Source: JBBTQS01 sp964627055 (GTDB lineage Bacteria > Patescibacteriota > Patescibacteriia > Magasanikbacterales > JBBTQS01). From it: DNA of 24,031 bases. The stretch lies in NCBI GenBank assembly GCA_964627055.1, contig CAZVGV010000012.1:1-24031 (forward strand), read 5' to 3'. Positions 15,480 to 21,773 of this stretch are shown piece by piece (the stretch's first letter is position 1; every line of letters starts with the position of its first letter). Under the pieces are notes generated by a model. The model saw only the letters and a list, made by a program, of their open reading frames with translations, ran no database searches and was not told the origin of the DNA. Position numbers and translations under genes: made by a program.

Positions 15480-16046
15480 TTATTCTGTAACGCGCGCGCT
15501 GTACTCACCTGTCTCAGTATTTACCAAGATCTCTTCGCCTTCCTTAATGAAGATAGGCGCCTGCACATGCAGACCGTTGTCGAGTGTGATGTCCTTGGTG
15601 ACGTTCCCTGCGGTGCTATCACCTCGCACTGCCGGTGGTGAATCGATGACACGATACTGCACCTTCTTCGGAATCTGAATGGTCACTACACGCTCCTCGA
15701 ACATTACTCCGAGCACTTCAAGACCTTCCTTGAGGTACTTCACATCATCACCGATGGTATCTGCTTCGATTTCAACGGTCTCGAAGGTGGTCTGATTCAT
15801 GAAGGAGTAGAACGTACCATTGTTGTAGAGGTACTGAAGATTCACGTACTGTACCTGCACAACATCGACGGTTTCTCCAGACTTATACGTAATATTGGTC
15901 CCCTTGCCACTCGTGATGCTCTTCATCTTCGTCTTCACGAACGCTGACCCCTTGCCTGGGTTCACAAACTGCGCATCCGTAATGACGTAGAGGTCATTCT
16001 GATGACGAACAATGCAGCCCTTCTTAATATCGGTTGTATCTCCCAT
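15480..16046 (-). CDS. efp: Translation elongation factor P
   Basis: This 188-residue protein is EF-P, which relieves ribosome stalling at polyproline. It has the three beta-barrel domains of normal length. The domain I loop reads FVNPGKGSAF, with Lys32 at the tip, equivalent to the E. coli residue Lys34 that is beta-lysylated. The start at 16046 (MGDTTDIKKG) is chosen over an in-frame ATG at 16058 because it avoids overlap with the gene before it and fits family length. The preceding gene, 1 nt upstream, is an EpmA homologue, so modifier and target are made from one mRNA. A terminator follows directly. Confidence 0.96.
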   Translation of the reverse strand: MGDTTDIKKGCIVRHQNDLYVITDAQFVNPGKGSAFVKTKMKSITSGKGTNITYKSGETVDVVQVQYVNLQYLYNNGTFYSFMNQTTFETVEIEADTIGDDVKYLKEGLEVLGVMFEERVVTIQIPKKVQYRVIDSPPAVRGDSTAGNVTKDITLDNGLHVQAPIFIKEGEEILVNTETGEYSARVTE

Positions 16047-16047
16047 A

Positions 16048-17100
16048 CTAGTATTCAAAAAGAATTGACATCGGCAATGCTATCACGTCGTTGATATTCT
16101 GGCAACCAGTCATCACTTGCACCATTCGGTCGATTCCCAAGGCAATTCCTGAGGAATCTGGCATGCCGGCACGCAGCGCGTCAATGAATTCTCTGTCCAC
16201 TGCGTACACATCCTTGCCTGCGAGGCGTCGTTCTTCACGCTCTGCCTCAAGCCGACGCAGTTGCTCGTGATGATCAGTAAGCTCGCCGAATGCATTGGCT
16301 AATTCCATACCCGCTACGTACAACTCGAAGCGTTGCGCATACCGAGGATCATTTGGCGCAAGACGTGCAAGTGCTGCCATCTCTGCTGGATACCCGTATA
16401 CGAATACCGGTCCAGACTCTGCGTTCCCAATATTGGGTTCAATCTCATTCAAAAATATCCGATAGAACAAATCGGTGAACGACTCCGTGTCTGCTGCTGG
16501 ATATCCTTTTTCTCGGCACAACGCCAACATGGTTGGTTGTGTGAGATGTTGTTCGAGATCCACGTTTGCGTACTGGCGCCAAATATCACGCATGTGTAAT
16601 CGCGCCCAAGGCTGACGCAAAATACGCGCCTGTTCGATTGCTGGGCGTACTGCATCTGCATACGGACCATCCAAGAGCGATTGCGCAACAAAGACAAAAA
16701 GCGCCTCAGTATCATCCATGATCGCCCAGTAATCTGCACCAGCGCGATACCACTCAATCATCATGAACTCTGGATTGTGCGTACCCCCAAATGATTCATT
16801 ATCACGGAATACTTTCTGCATCGAAAAAATCTGCGGTTCACCGGCGGCCAACATTTTCTTCATGGTGTACTCCGGCGACGTATGCAAGTAACCCACACGC
16901 TCTACATTTCTATCATCACGAACCGACACACGCATGGGTGACAAATACGGCTCTTGCCCAGGTAATCGAAGAATAGTAGGCGCGTCAATTTCTACGAAGG
17001 ATTGGTTCCAAAAAAACTGTCGGGTAAGCCGCATGACTTCCGATCGAATCTGCAAATTCTGCCGCACGCGGCGCAAGTGTTCCAAGTGGCGCATATGCAT
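16048..17100 (-). CDS. epmA: EF-P lysyltransferase EpmA-like (lysyl-tRNA synthetase paralogue)
   Basis: This 350-residue protein is a class II synthetase catalytic domain without the N-terminal anticodon-binding domain of LysS, the hallmark of EpmA (GenX/PoxA). Motif 2 is seen in KVFRDNESFGGTHNPEFMMI and motif 3 in SGIALGIDRMVQV; TSPEYTMKKML also fits the family. EpmA attaches (beta-)lysine to the conserved lysine of EF-P. Here efp starts 1 nt after this gene, and its loop keeps that lysine, which strongly supports the assignment. EpmB, the lysine 2,3-aminomutase that makes beta-lysine, and EpmC are not in the window. The start at 17100 (MHMRH) could also be the second Met at 17094. An inverted repeat lies just upstream. 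Confidence 0.92.
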   Translation of the reverse strand: MHMRHLEHLRRVRQNLQIRSEVMRLTRQFFWNQSFVEIDAPTILRLPGQEPYLSPMRVSVRDDRNVERVGYLHTSPEYTMKKMLAAGEPQIFSMQKVFRDNESFGGTHNPEFMMIEWYRAGADYWAIMDDTEALFVFVAQSLLDGPYADAVRPAIEQARILRQPWARLHMRDIWRQYANVDLEQHLTQPTMLALCREKGYPAADTESFTDLFYRIFLNEIEPNIGNAESGPVFVYGYPAEMAALARLAPNDPRYAQRFELYVAGMELANAFGELTDHHEQLRRLEAEREERRLAGKDVYAVDREFIDALRAGMPDSSGIALGIDRMVQVMTGCQNINDVIALPMSILFEY

Positions 17101-17109
17101 ACATCAATT

Positions 17110-17138
17110 CCGTGGAGGTCACCATTAGTGAACCACGG
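17110..17138. repeat. Inverted repeat just upstream of epmA
   Basis: CCGTGG...TCAC (17110-17122) pairs with GTGA...CCACGG (17128-17138) around a 5-nt loop. It ends 9 nt before the epmA start. It has no U tract, so it is more likely an operator or leader hairpin than a terminator. Confidence 0.4.
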
Positions 17139-17182
17139 AGGTTCGAACATTGCAACAGCGAGAAAGGAGTCTTTCTCATGCA

Positions 17183-17206
17183 CTCCCCGTTACCCGAGGT
17201 TCGTGC
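17183..17206 (+). repeat. Conserved upstream motif of cassette B
   Basis: CTCCCCGTTA-CC-CGAGGT-TCGTGC recurs at 18863-18886 upstream of cassette C as CTCCCCGTTA-AC-TGAGGT-CCGGGC. In both places it lies 74-76 bp before the -35 and is followed by an A-rich run (AAAAAGAA). It can form a weak hairpin (CTC/GAG with GCA/TGC). Its function is unknown. Confidence 0.6.
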
Positions 17207-17258
17207 ATAAAAAAGAACCCACTTTTCGCTTTCTCTTACTCCTGTGTTCGCGCCCTCC

Positions 17259-17287
17259 TGGACTTTGATGCCACACTTTGCTATAGT
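17259..17287 (+). promoter_or_regulatory. Promoter of cassette B
   Basis: TGGACT (17259-17264) and TATAGT (17282-17287) are 17 bp apart. The surrounding CCTGGAC...TATAGTCC...CTC matches the promoter of cassette C nearly base for base at the two boxes, though the spacers differ. Confidence 0.65.
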
Positions 17288-17338
17288 CCCTCTCTTCGTG
17301 CTCGATTATGGGCCGAAGAAGATGCACCGGAGAGCTCC

Positions 17339-18013
17339 ATGAAGTTCGCAGGAATACTGGGTCTGCTGATCCTCCACACCTCTGCTGCGAGCGCGCAGAT
17401 GTCGCAAGAGGCCGACGAGATTTGCCGCGCGGAGTGCGCGCAGATGCACAAAGTCGTTTTCCACGTCCCTCGAGGCGAGTCGCCGATGATCGCCCCGGTC
17501 CGAGGGAACCAGGGCCTCGAAGCCATCGAAATTCGTATCCACTCCACCAGGAACTCCAATGAATGGGTGTGCCGACTCCCCGTCGTCACGCAACACGAGA
17601 GCCTCAGGAATTGGAGTAAGGCGGTACGCTACGGTTGCGAAACCAGGCTGTGCGTTGGGACAGATCCCTATGCGCATCAGGCCGCGACAACGTACATGAC
17701 CATCCTCGAGCTGGACCTCGCTGGGATCATCGATCTCCCAAATCCTACTGAGGAATGGAACTACACACTCCGGCCTTGCACCTGGCAAGAACGAGACAGC
17801 GGTCTCAACCCTCTACCAGAGGCGACGGATCAGCAACCATCACCAGAAGTGCTGCACAGCCTTGTCACTAAATCGCCAGAGCGTCGTTGCGCCAGTTGCG
17901 ACAAGTGGTGGAAGTGGCGAATGACGGCTGATCCTTCAGCCTGGAAGCGGGAGAAGATATCGATGGTCTACTCCGACTACTTCCAACCACCAATCGCTCC
18001 TACCAAGGACTGA
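17339..18013 (+). CDS. Secreted cysteine-rich protein of cassette B, function unknown
   Basis: This 224-residue protein has a clear signal peptide (MKFAGILGLLILHTSAASA, cleavage likely after residue 19) and no further membrane helix, so it should be exported. The mature part holds eight cysteines (29, 33, 78, 100, 105, 147, 184, 187), including CxxxC and CxxC pairs, which suggests disulfides or a bound metal. I do not recognise the family. The start at 17339 follows from SD GGAGAG 4 nt upstream and from the promoter at 17259-17287; the longer open frame begins before the transcription start. Third positions are G/C-rich relative to the core genes. It is a single-gene unit between epmA and a methyltransferase gene that points the other way. 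Confidence 0.75.
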   Translation: MKFAGILGLLILHTSAASAQMSQEADEICRAECAQMHKVVFHVPRGESPMIAPVRGNQGLEAIEIRIHSTRNSNEWVCRLPVVTQHESLRNWSKAVRYGCETRLCVGTDPYAHQAATTYMTILELDLAGIIDLPNPTEEWNYTLRPCTWQERDSGLNPLPEATDQQPSPEVLHSLVTKSPERRCASCDKWWKWRMTADPSAWKREKISMVYSDYFQPPIAPTKD

Positions 18014-18062
18014 AGGAGACCAGGCCAAACAACGAACGCACACCAGTGCTCAACCCCCCCCG

Positions 18063-18108
18063 ACGCCATCGACACCTCACAGTCCGATGGCGTTCGTCAT
18101 TTCATTTC
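18063..18108 (+). terminator. Terminator of cassette B
   Basis: ACGCCATCG (18063-18071) pairs with CGATGGCGT (18085-18093), followed by TCGTCATTTCATTTC. The same hairpin, loop included, recurs after cassette C (19644-19674) with only two or three differences. The weak T tail already belongs to the end of the converging methyltransferase gene. Confidence 0.65.
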
Positions 18109-18765
18109 TCTCACGAAGAAAAAATGATACTCGGACGACGGTTGGTGCTCTTCAAGAATCTCCAGACGAATCTCTTGGAACAGCTGTCGTACTTCTTCCG
18201 GTGACCTGCGTATCCGCCGGATGCCGCGTCGATACGATCGCGGTAACGCCCAATCGGGCAGTGCAAGACGTACACGCTGGAGGAGTGATGGCGGCCGCGT
18301 GTCAAAATGGAAATATCCATAGCCGCGCATTTTCTTTCTCAGATTTCGCAAGAGATCCTCGATCTCTGCCCACGATTCTATGTGCTGGAACACATGCGCA
18401 CAATACACAAAATCTGCCAGCAATTCCTCGCTAAAAAACGAACCAAGCGTCACAAAGCGAGCATTCGCCACGCCACGAGCCTGCGCCATCTCGCGTGCTC
18501 TATGCACCATCGTCGGCGACACATCAACACCCACCACCTGCGCAAAAATACGAGCCAACGGAAAGGAGTGTCTCCCAATCCCACACCCAAAATCCACCAC
18601 CACCGCAGTGCCCATCCCGTAATTTTGAGTAAGTGGGGCAACAAACTGCTCGACGTTCTTCTCTCCCTGCTCCCAGAACGTCTCTTCACTCGGAGCATTC
18701 GTCGCAATGTAATACCGCGCATCCTCTCGCGCAAATCGCTCCCAAATTTCTCCCATCTTTTGCAT
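18097..18765 (-). CDS. Class I SAM-dependent methyltransferase
   Basis: This 222-residue protein has a Rossmann-type methyltransferase core. Motif I is VVVDFGCGIGRH (55-66), the acidic residue after strand 2 is in VVGVDVSPTMV (77-87), and motif IV is represented by DFVYCAHVFQHI. It is closest to small-molecule or UbiE/Methyltransf_11-type enzymes; the substrate cannot be told. The C-terminus (EYHFFFVREMK) ends inside the terminator tail of cassette B. The gene lies alone between cassettes B and C. The start at 18765 fits a promoter with TATACT 8 nt upstream, so the mRNA would be leaderless; an alternative ATG is at 18756. Confidence 0.85.
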   Translation of the reverse strand: MQKMGEIWERFAREDARYYIATNAPSEETFWEQGEKNVEQFVAPLTQNYGMGTAVVVDFGCGIGRHSFPLARIFAQVVGVDVSPTMVHRAREMAQARGVANARFVTLGSFFSEELLADFVYCAHVFQHIESWAEIEDLLRNLRKKMRGYGYFHFDTRPPSLLQRVRLALPDWALPRSYRRGIRRIRRSPEEVRQLFQEIRLEILEEHQPSSEYHFFFVREMK

Positions 18766-18773
18766 ACACTACT

Positions 18774-18779
18774 AGTATA
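18774..18779 (-). promoter_or_regulatory. Extended -10 of the methyltransferase gene
   Basis: On the minus strand TGC-TATACT (TATACT at 18774-18779) is an extended -10, 8 nt before the start codon, which predicts a leaderless transcript. The bases upstream run into repeat R1, so the cassette end supplies this gene's upstream promoter sequence. Confidence 0.5.
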
Positions 18780-18790
18780 GCAGAGGCAAA

Positions 18791-18888
18791 GGCCGTGTTC
18801 TGTTCTCGCGCACAACCACAGCACGATGGAGCCCAAAACCCTTTGCCACTTCGTTCCCAGTCCTCCCCGTTAACTGAGGTCCGGGCTG
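18791..18888 (+). repeat. Repeat R1, left end of cassette C
   Basis: This stretch of about 98 bp recurs in inverted orientation at 19753-19852 (R3) on the other side of cassette C, and its first 60 bp recur in direct orientation at 19682-19749 (R2). Shared blocks in order are GGCC-GTGTTyTGTTyT, a spacer with AAC, AGCCCAAAACCC-TTTG, ACTTCG, CAGTCCTCCC, and GCTGAGGTC-like followed by GGGCTG. The right part contains the CTCCCCGTTA motif also found before cassette B. Confidence 0.8.
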
Positions 18889-18936
18889 AAAAAGAAGAGG
18901 GTTAAGGCTTTACCACCGTGCATTGCTGGCACTGCC

Positions 18937-18965
18937 TGGACACTGAGGGTGTATTTGGGTATAGT
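18937..18965 (+). promoter_or_regulatory. Promoter of cassette C
   Basis: TGGACA (18937-18942) and TATAGT (18960-18965) are 17 bp apart, within CCTGGAC...TATAGTCC...CTC as in cassette B. The predicted start near 18972 gives a leader of about 50 nt with a strong SD. Confidence 0.7.
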
Positions 18966-19021
18966 CCTTTCTCGCACTCAATCTCGAGCGCGAGGACAAC
19001 TGCAGGAGGAGGTAACTCCCA

Positions 19022-19603
19022 ATGAGTAGAATCGTTGTTCTGACCAGAGCACGAGACCGGGAGGGGTTGCGGATGAACGCAATCTCGCACATGCTCGGCC
19101 ACATCACCGCTGGTCTTCCACCCCAGCTGCGCAACGCCCGGGAGATCGTGAGGCAGTGCGTCACGGAGCACGAGACGAGTTGGAGCACTCACGCGTACTT
19201 CGTGGCGTTCGAGGTGGAACAGGAAACGGACACGGTCGCCGTGGTACTCTTCACCGAGGTCACGGTTCTTCCTAGTCATGGCCCCCGCCCTCTGAGCGAG
19301 GCTGACCACATCAGCCGAGTCATGAGCGAGGTGGTCAAGGCGGGCCTCTCCTACGACTCACCAGACGACCCGACCGCAAACGTGCGCGTAGGGAACACCT
19401 ACAGCACGACCTTCATGGGCGGCAAGCTGGAGCTCACGTTCACGCGCGACGAGTCGGACGGTAAGCTTAAGCCCAGGGCGAGGATCGAAACGCCCGACCG
19501 ATTCGACACGTCGGTCGAACTCTGCCGCGCGCTGATGCGGCTGCTCGACTGCCCGCTCGACATCGCCGTCGTCACCACCTTCGACCCCAGCGACCCGGAG
19601 TAG
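19022..19603 (+). CDS. Hypothetical protein of cassette C
   Basis: This 193-residue protein is not recognised. It has no signal peptide or membrane helix. It begins MSRIVVLTRARDREGLRMN, has a hydrophobic beta-like stretch in the middle (DTVAVVLFTEVTVL) and an acidic end (TTFDPSDPE). SD GGAGGAGGT lies about 9 nt before the ATG. Codon choice is strongly G/C-ending (for example GTC, CTC, GAC, AAG), unlike the minus-strand genes on either side. It is a single-gene unit with promoter 18937-18965 and terminator 19644-19685, bracketed by repeats R1 and R3. Apart from the shared flanks it shows no similarity to the cassette B protein. Confidence 0.75.
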   Translation: MSRIVVLTRARDREGLRMNAISHMLGHITAGLPPQLRNAREIVRQCVTEHETSWSTHAYFVAFEVEQETDTVAVVLFTEVTVLPSHGPRPLSEADHISRVMSEVVKAGLSYDSPDDPTANVRVGNTYSTTFMGGKLELTFTRDESDGKLKPRARIETPDRFDTSVELCRALMRLLDCPLDIAVVTTFDPSDPE

Positions 19604-19643
19604 CACGCCCTGCGTGGTGCCGAGGTCGCGGGGAACCCACGCG

Positions 19644-19685
19644 ACGCCATCGACACCTCACGGTTCGATGGCGTTCGTCTTTTCG
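19644..19685 (+). terminator. Terminator of cassette C
   Basis: ACGCCATCGA (19644-19653) pairs with TCGATGGCGT (19665-19674), followed by TCGTCTTTTC. The core, including the loop CACCTCAC, is nearly identical to the terminator of cassette B. Confidence 0.8.
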
Positions 19686-19852
19686 GCCGGTGTTTTGTTT
19701 TGTGTCCAACTGCAAGATGATGGAGCCCAAAACCCCTTTGGCGCTTCGCGAGCAGCCCAGACCTCAGCTTGCGGGAGGACTGTGGGCGAAGTTGCAAAGG
19801 GTTTTTGGGCTAGAGCGCGTTACGTTTGCACAAAAACAAAACACCGGCCGAA
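19682..19852. repeat. 171-bp near-palindrome (repeats R2 and R3) at the right end of cassette C
   Basis: The arms 19682-19749 and 19786-19852 are imperfect inverted repeats. The outer 20 bases (TTCGGCCGGTGTTTTGTTTT) match exactly, about 20 bases in the middle have diverged, and the inner 26 (AGCCCAAAAC...CTTCGC) match at 22 positions. The central 36 bases also pair in part (GCCCA with TGGGC, CCTC with GAGG), so either strand could fold into one long hairpin. The right arm plus centre is repeat R3, the inverted partner of R1. The outermost right arm forms half of the terminator of the RRM gene. Confidence 0.85.
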
Positions 19853-19860
19853 GCCGGTGC
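19831..19860 (-). terminator. Terminator of the RRM protein gene
   Basis: On the minus strand the stem GCCGGTG/CACCGGC with a UUCG loop (19842-19859) is followed by TTTTGTTTTTG. Half of it lies inside repeat R3, and a copy of the same half occurs inverted at 19682-19701. Confidence 0.85.
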
Positions 19861-19878
19861 TCTGATATCCTGCTGGAA

Positions 19879-20190
19879 TTAGCGATCGAAACCGCCGCGG
19901 CGGAAACCACCATTACCACCAGCTGGGCGAGGACCACGATCTTCACGTGGCTGTGCAACGGATACGCGGATAGCGCGGCCGTCAACTTCCTTACCATCGA
20001 GCTGTGCAATAGCAGCTTCAGCTTCTTCATCCGTAGAGAACTCTACGAAACCGAAGCCCTTCGAACGTCCTGTAGCATGATCCTTGACTACCGTAGCAGA
20101 TACAACAGTACCTACCTGAGAGAATGCAGCGTGCAAGCTCTCATCCGTGGTCGCCCATGCGAGTCCGCCGATAAACAACTTTTTTGCCAT
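19879..20190 (-). CDS. RRM-type RNA-binding protein with Gly-rich tail
   Basis: This 103-residue protein is a single RNA recognition motif. RNP2 is LFIGGL (5-10) and RNP1 is KGFGFVEF (44-51), with the usual beta-alpha-beta spacing up to about residue 80. The tail from about residue 82 is rich in Arg and Gly (GGNGGFRRGGFDR). Such small RRM proteins act as RNA chaperones or post-transcriptional regulators in several bacterial groups and are often cold-induced; no target can be read here. It has its own strong promoter (20244-20272), a leader of about 46 nt without a clear SD, and a terminator (19831-19860). It adjoins cassette C. Confidence 0.95.
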   Translation of the reverse strand: MAKKLFIGGLAWATTDESLHAAFSQVGTVVSATVVKDHATGRSKGFGFVEFSTDEEAEAAIAQLDGKEVDGRAIRVSVAQPREDRGPRPAGGNGGFRRGGFDR

Positions 20191-20243
20191 AGTAACTTTC
20201 TATATCCTGCACGGCGACCTTTACAGCACGTACAGATAGGGCA

Positions 20244-20272
20244 ATTCTAGCACATTTAACCCCCGTTGTCAA
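20244..20272 (-). promoter_or_regulatory. Promoter of the RRM protein gene
   Basis: On the minus strand a perfect TTGACA (20267-20272) and TAGAAT (20244-20249) are 17 bp apart, with TGC before the -10. The predicted start is near 20236. Confidence 0.8.
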
Positions 20273-20335
20273 TGGCCGTGTATGAACGGTTTGTTCTAGA
20301 CGTATAACTCAAGGTATTCCGTCATTTCTATACGC

Positions 20336-20437
20336 ATGCGCACTCCTGAATCTCCAACCCACTATCACTCCCCGCCCGAGAGGCAGCACTGCGTGATCGT
20401 CAGGCAAGACGCACAACCGTTCGAACACGAAGACTAA
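20336..20437 (+). CDS. Possible small protein, 33 residues
   Basis: This is a short open frame in the 303-base gap between the RRM gene and the next gene. It starts MRTPESPTHYHSPPE and ends EHED, hydrophilic and without cysteine-rich or membrane features. There is no SD and no well-placed -35, though TATACG lies just before the ATG. Without a homologue it may be chance. The rest of the gap holds only the two flanking promoters. Confidence 0.25.
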   Translation: MRTPESPTHYHSPPERQHCVIVRQDAQPFEHED

Positions 20438-20443
20438 TCTCCA

Positions 20444-20472
20444 TTGTTCAAGTGTGCCAGTACCTGTATACT
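20444..20472 (+). promoter_or_regulatory. Promoter of the 20494 gene
   Basis: TTGTTC (20444-20449) and TATACT (20467-20472) are 17 bp apart. The predicted start near 20479 leaves a short U-rich leader (ATTTGTTTTTTCT) without an SD. Confidence 0.65.
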
Positions 20473-20493
20473 GGATGTATATTTGTTTTTTCT

Positions 20494-21093
20494 ATGGAGC
20501 GAAGCGGCTCACTGCATCGGCTCGAACACGGGGCCACACCAACCGAAGAGACTCAAGCAATGAGCGTGGCTCAACGGTTGCGTATCGAAGCAACCGCCAG
20601 CCGTGATCTTGCTATCGTTAACGACAGAGAACCCACAGAGGAAATCATAGAATTCGGATTCGAGGAGCTGAGCGATGGGAAGGAAACACCAAGGACGATT
20701 TCAGACACGCGTCCACCAAGAACATCCGACAAGACAAGCGCAGGGCACAGGCGCGCACGTGCGATCGTGTTACCAGCAAGAGTGCAGGAGACCATGGACC
20801 CATCACCACGCACACCGGAACGTCGCGAATCAACTGCAGTTGAACAAGAAATTATCCTCAGCTCGCTCGAACGAGTACTCGGTACCAAGCTCGATCTGGT
20901 AATTGCGTTTCGATTGCTTGAACGTGCGCACGATGAGTTGCCCAATGACTTCGACGAGCTACACACCTTTGCTACCGCGCGAGTGACAACCGAGCTCGAA
21001 CGTGTTCAAGAGGCCGCACACGCAGGAATCGACATGCCCTACACCGTCACGCAATTACAAAAGGCACTCGACTTCCTCGCACAACTGCGATAG
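20494..21093 (+). CDS. Hypothetical acidic protein
   Basis: This 199-residue protein is not recognised. The N-terminal 110 residues are hydrophilic and likely disordered, rich in Glu, Arg, Thr and Pro. From about residue 120 the sequence looks helical (VEQEIILSSLERVLG, LVIAFRLLERAHDEL, then LQKALDFLAQLR), perhaps a small helical bundle. No signal peptide or membrane segment is seen. The start at 20494 is chosen because the earlier ATG at 20452 lies upstream of the -10 of the promoter. It is followed after 11 nt by a membrane protein gene on the same strand, so the two are probably co-transcribed. Confidence 0.75.
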   Translation: MERSGSLHRLEHGATPTEETQAMSVAQRLRIEATASRDLAIVNDREPTEEIIEFGFEELSDGKETPRTISDTRPPRTSDKTSAGHRRARAIVLPARVQETMDPSPRTPERRESTAVEQEIILSSLERVLGTKLDLVIAFRLLERAHDELPNDFDELHTFATARVTTELERVQEAAHAGIDMPYTVTQLQKALDFLAQLR

Positions 21094-21104
21094 CAACCAA
21101 CCCC

Positions 21105-21761
21105 ATGCGCATCCTCCGAACAGTATACTTCCTCTACCTTTCCTCGCTACCCGCACTCACCTTTCCGGCAATCGTACTTCATGATGCGCAAAAGATATCT
21201 GGGTGGTACAACATCCTATTCTTCATTGCCGCAGCACTGTACCTGCCACTTGTGAATGCGCACTCCTCATTCCCCAAGAAGTTGCTTCCTGCCGTCATCA
21301 CTTGCTTCCTGATTCCTGCGCAACTACTGGCTGCGTTGTGGTCTGATGGCGCACCGAGCATCTGGTCTATCGTTGCATATCAATTCCTGGTGGAACTCTC
21401 GGGGCTTCTCCTGGGTGGCATCCTTATGGGGATATTTGGTCAAACCGGCAGCTCAACCTACACGTTCCGGGGCAAAGTTTTTGTGGTCCCAACAGCAACC
21501 CAATGGGCATCACTCCTTCTCCTTGCAATTCCACTCTTCGGCATTCTGCGTATGATCGGCTCATTCGTTGTTGCACAAGACGCGCTGAGCTGGCAGTCAC
21601 TATTCCTTTTCACCGCAATTCTCACTGCAGCACGCAACAAATATGCCGCATACAAGGCCGATCCCACTGCAGACGGCATGGAAAATATTCTACCTATGGT
21701 TCTTGGTTTCTTGAGTTTGTTTAGCCTCGGTCCATTCTTGGGCGCTGTCTTTGGTAGTTGA
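21105..21761 (+). CDS. Multi-pass membrane protein, function unknown
   Basis: This 218-residue protein has about seven hydrophobic segments (roughly 7-25, 34-52, 59-79, 86-111, 131-155, 162-176 and 193-216). No transporter or enzyme motif is recognised. A hydrophilic loop of about 15 residues (GQTGSSTYTFRGK) separates segments 4 and 5. It lies 11 nt after the acidic protein gene and converges with the TylF-like gene, whose stop is only 12 nt away. No clear terminator lies in the gap, so the two transcripts may overlap. Confidence 0.8.
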   Translation: MRILRTVYFLYLSSLPALTFPAIVLHDAQKISGWYNILFFIAAALYLPLVNAHSSFPKKLLPAVITCFLIPAQLLAALWSDGAPSIWSIVAYQFLVELSGLLLGGILMGIFGQTGSSTYTFRGKVFVVPTATQWASLLLLAIPLFGILRMIGSFVVAQDALSWQSLFLFTAILTAARNKYAAYKADPTADGMENILPMVLGFLSLFSLGPFLGAVFGS

Positions 21762-21773
21762 TCCCCATCGACG

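Noticed and set aside
17150..17338. N-terminal extension of the cassette B protein
   Set aside because: The frame is open, but it lies mostly upstream of the predicted transcription start and would hide the signal peptide that begins at 17339 after an SD.
19682..19852. Classical integron attC site
   Set aside because: GTCCAAC (19704-19710) fits RYYYAAC, but the mirror position reads GTTTGCA instead of GTTRRRY, R1 has GCACAAC, and there is no integron integrase in the window. A cassette-like system is still possible, but not a standard attC.
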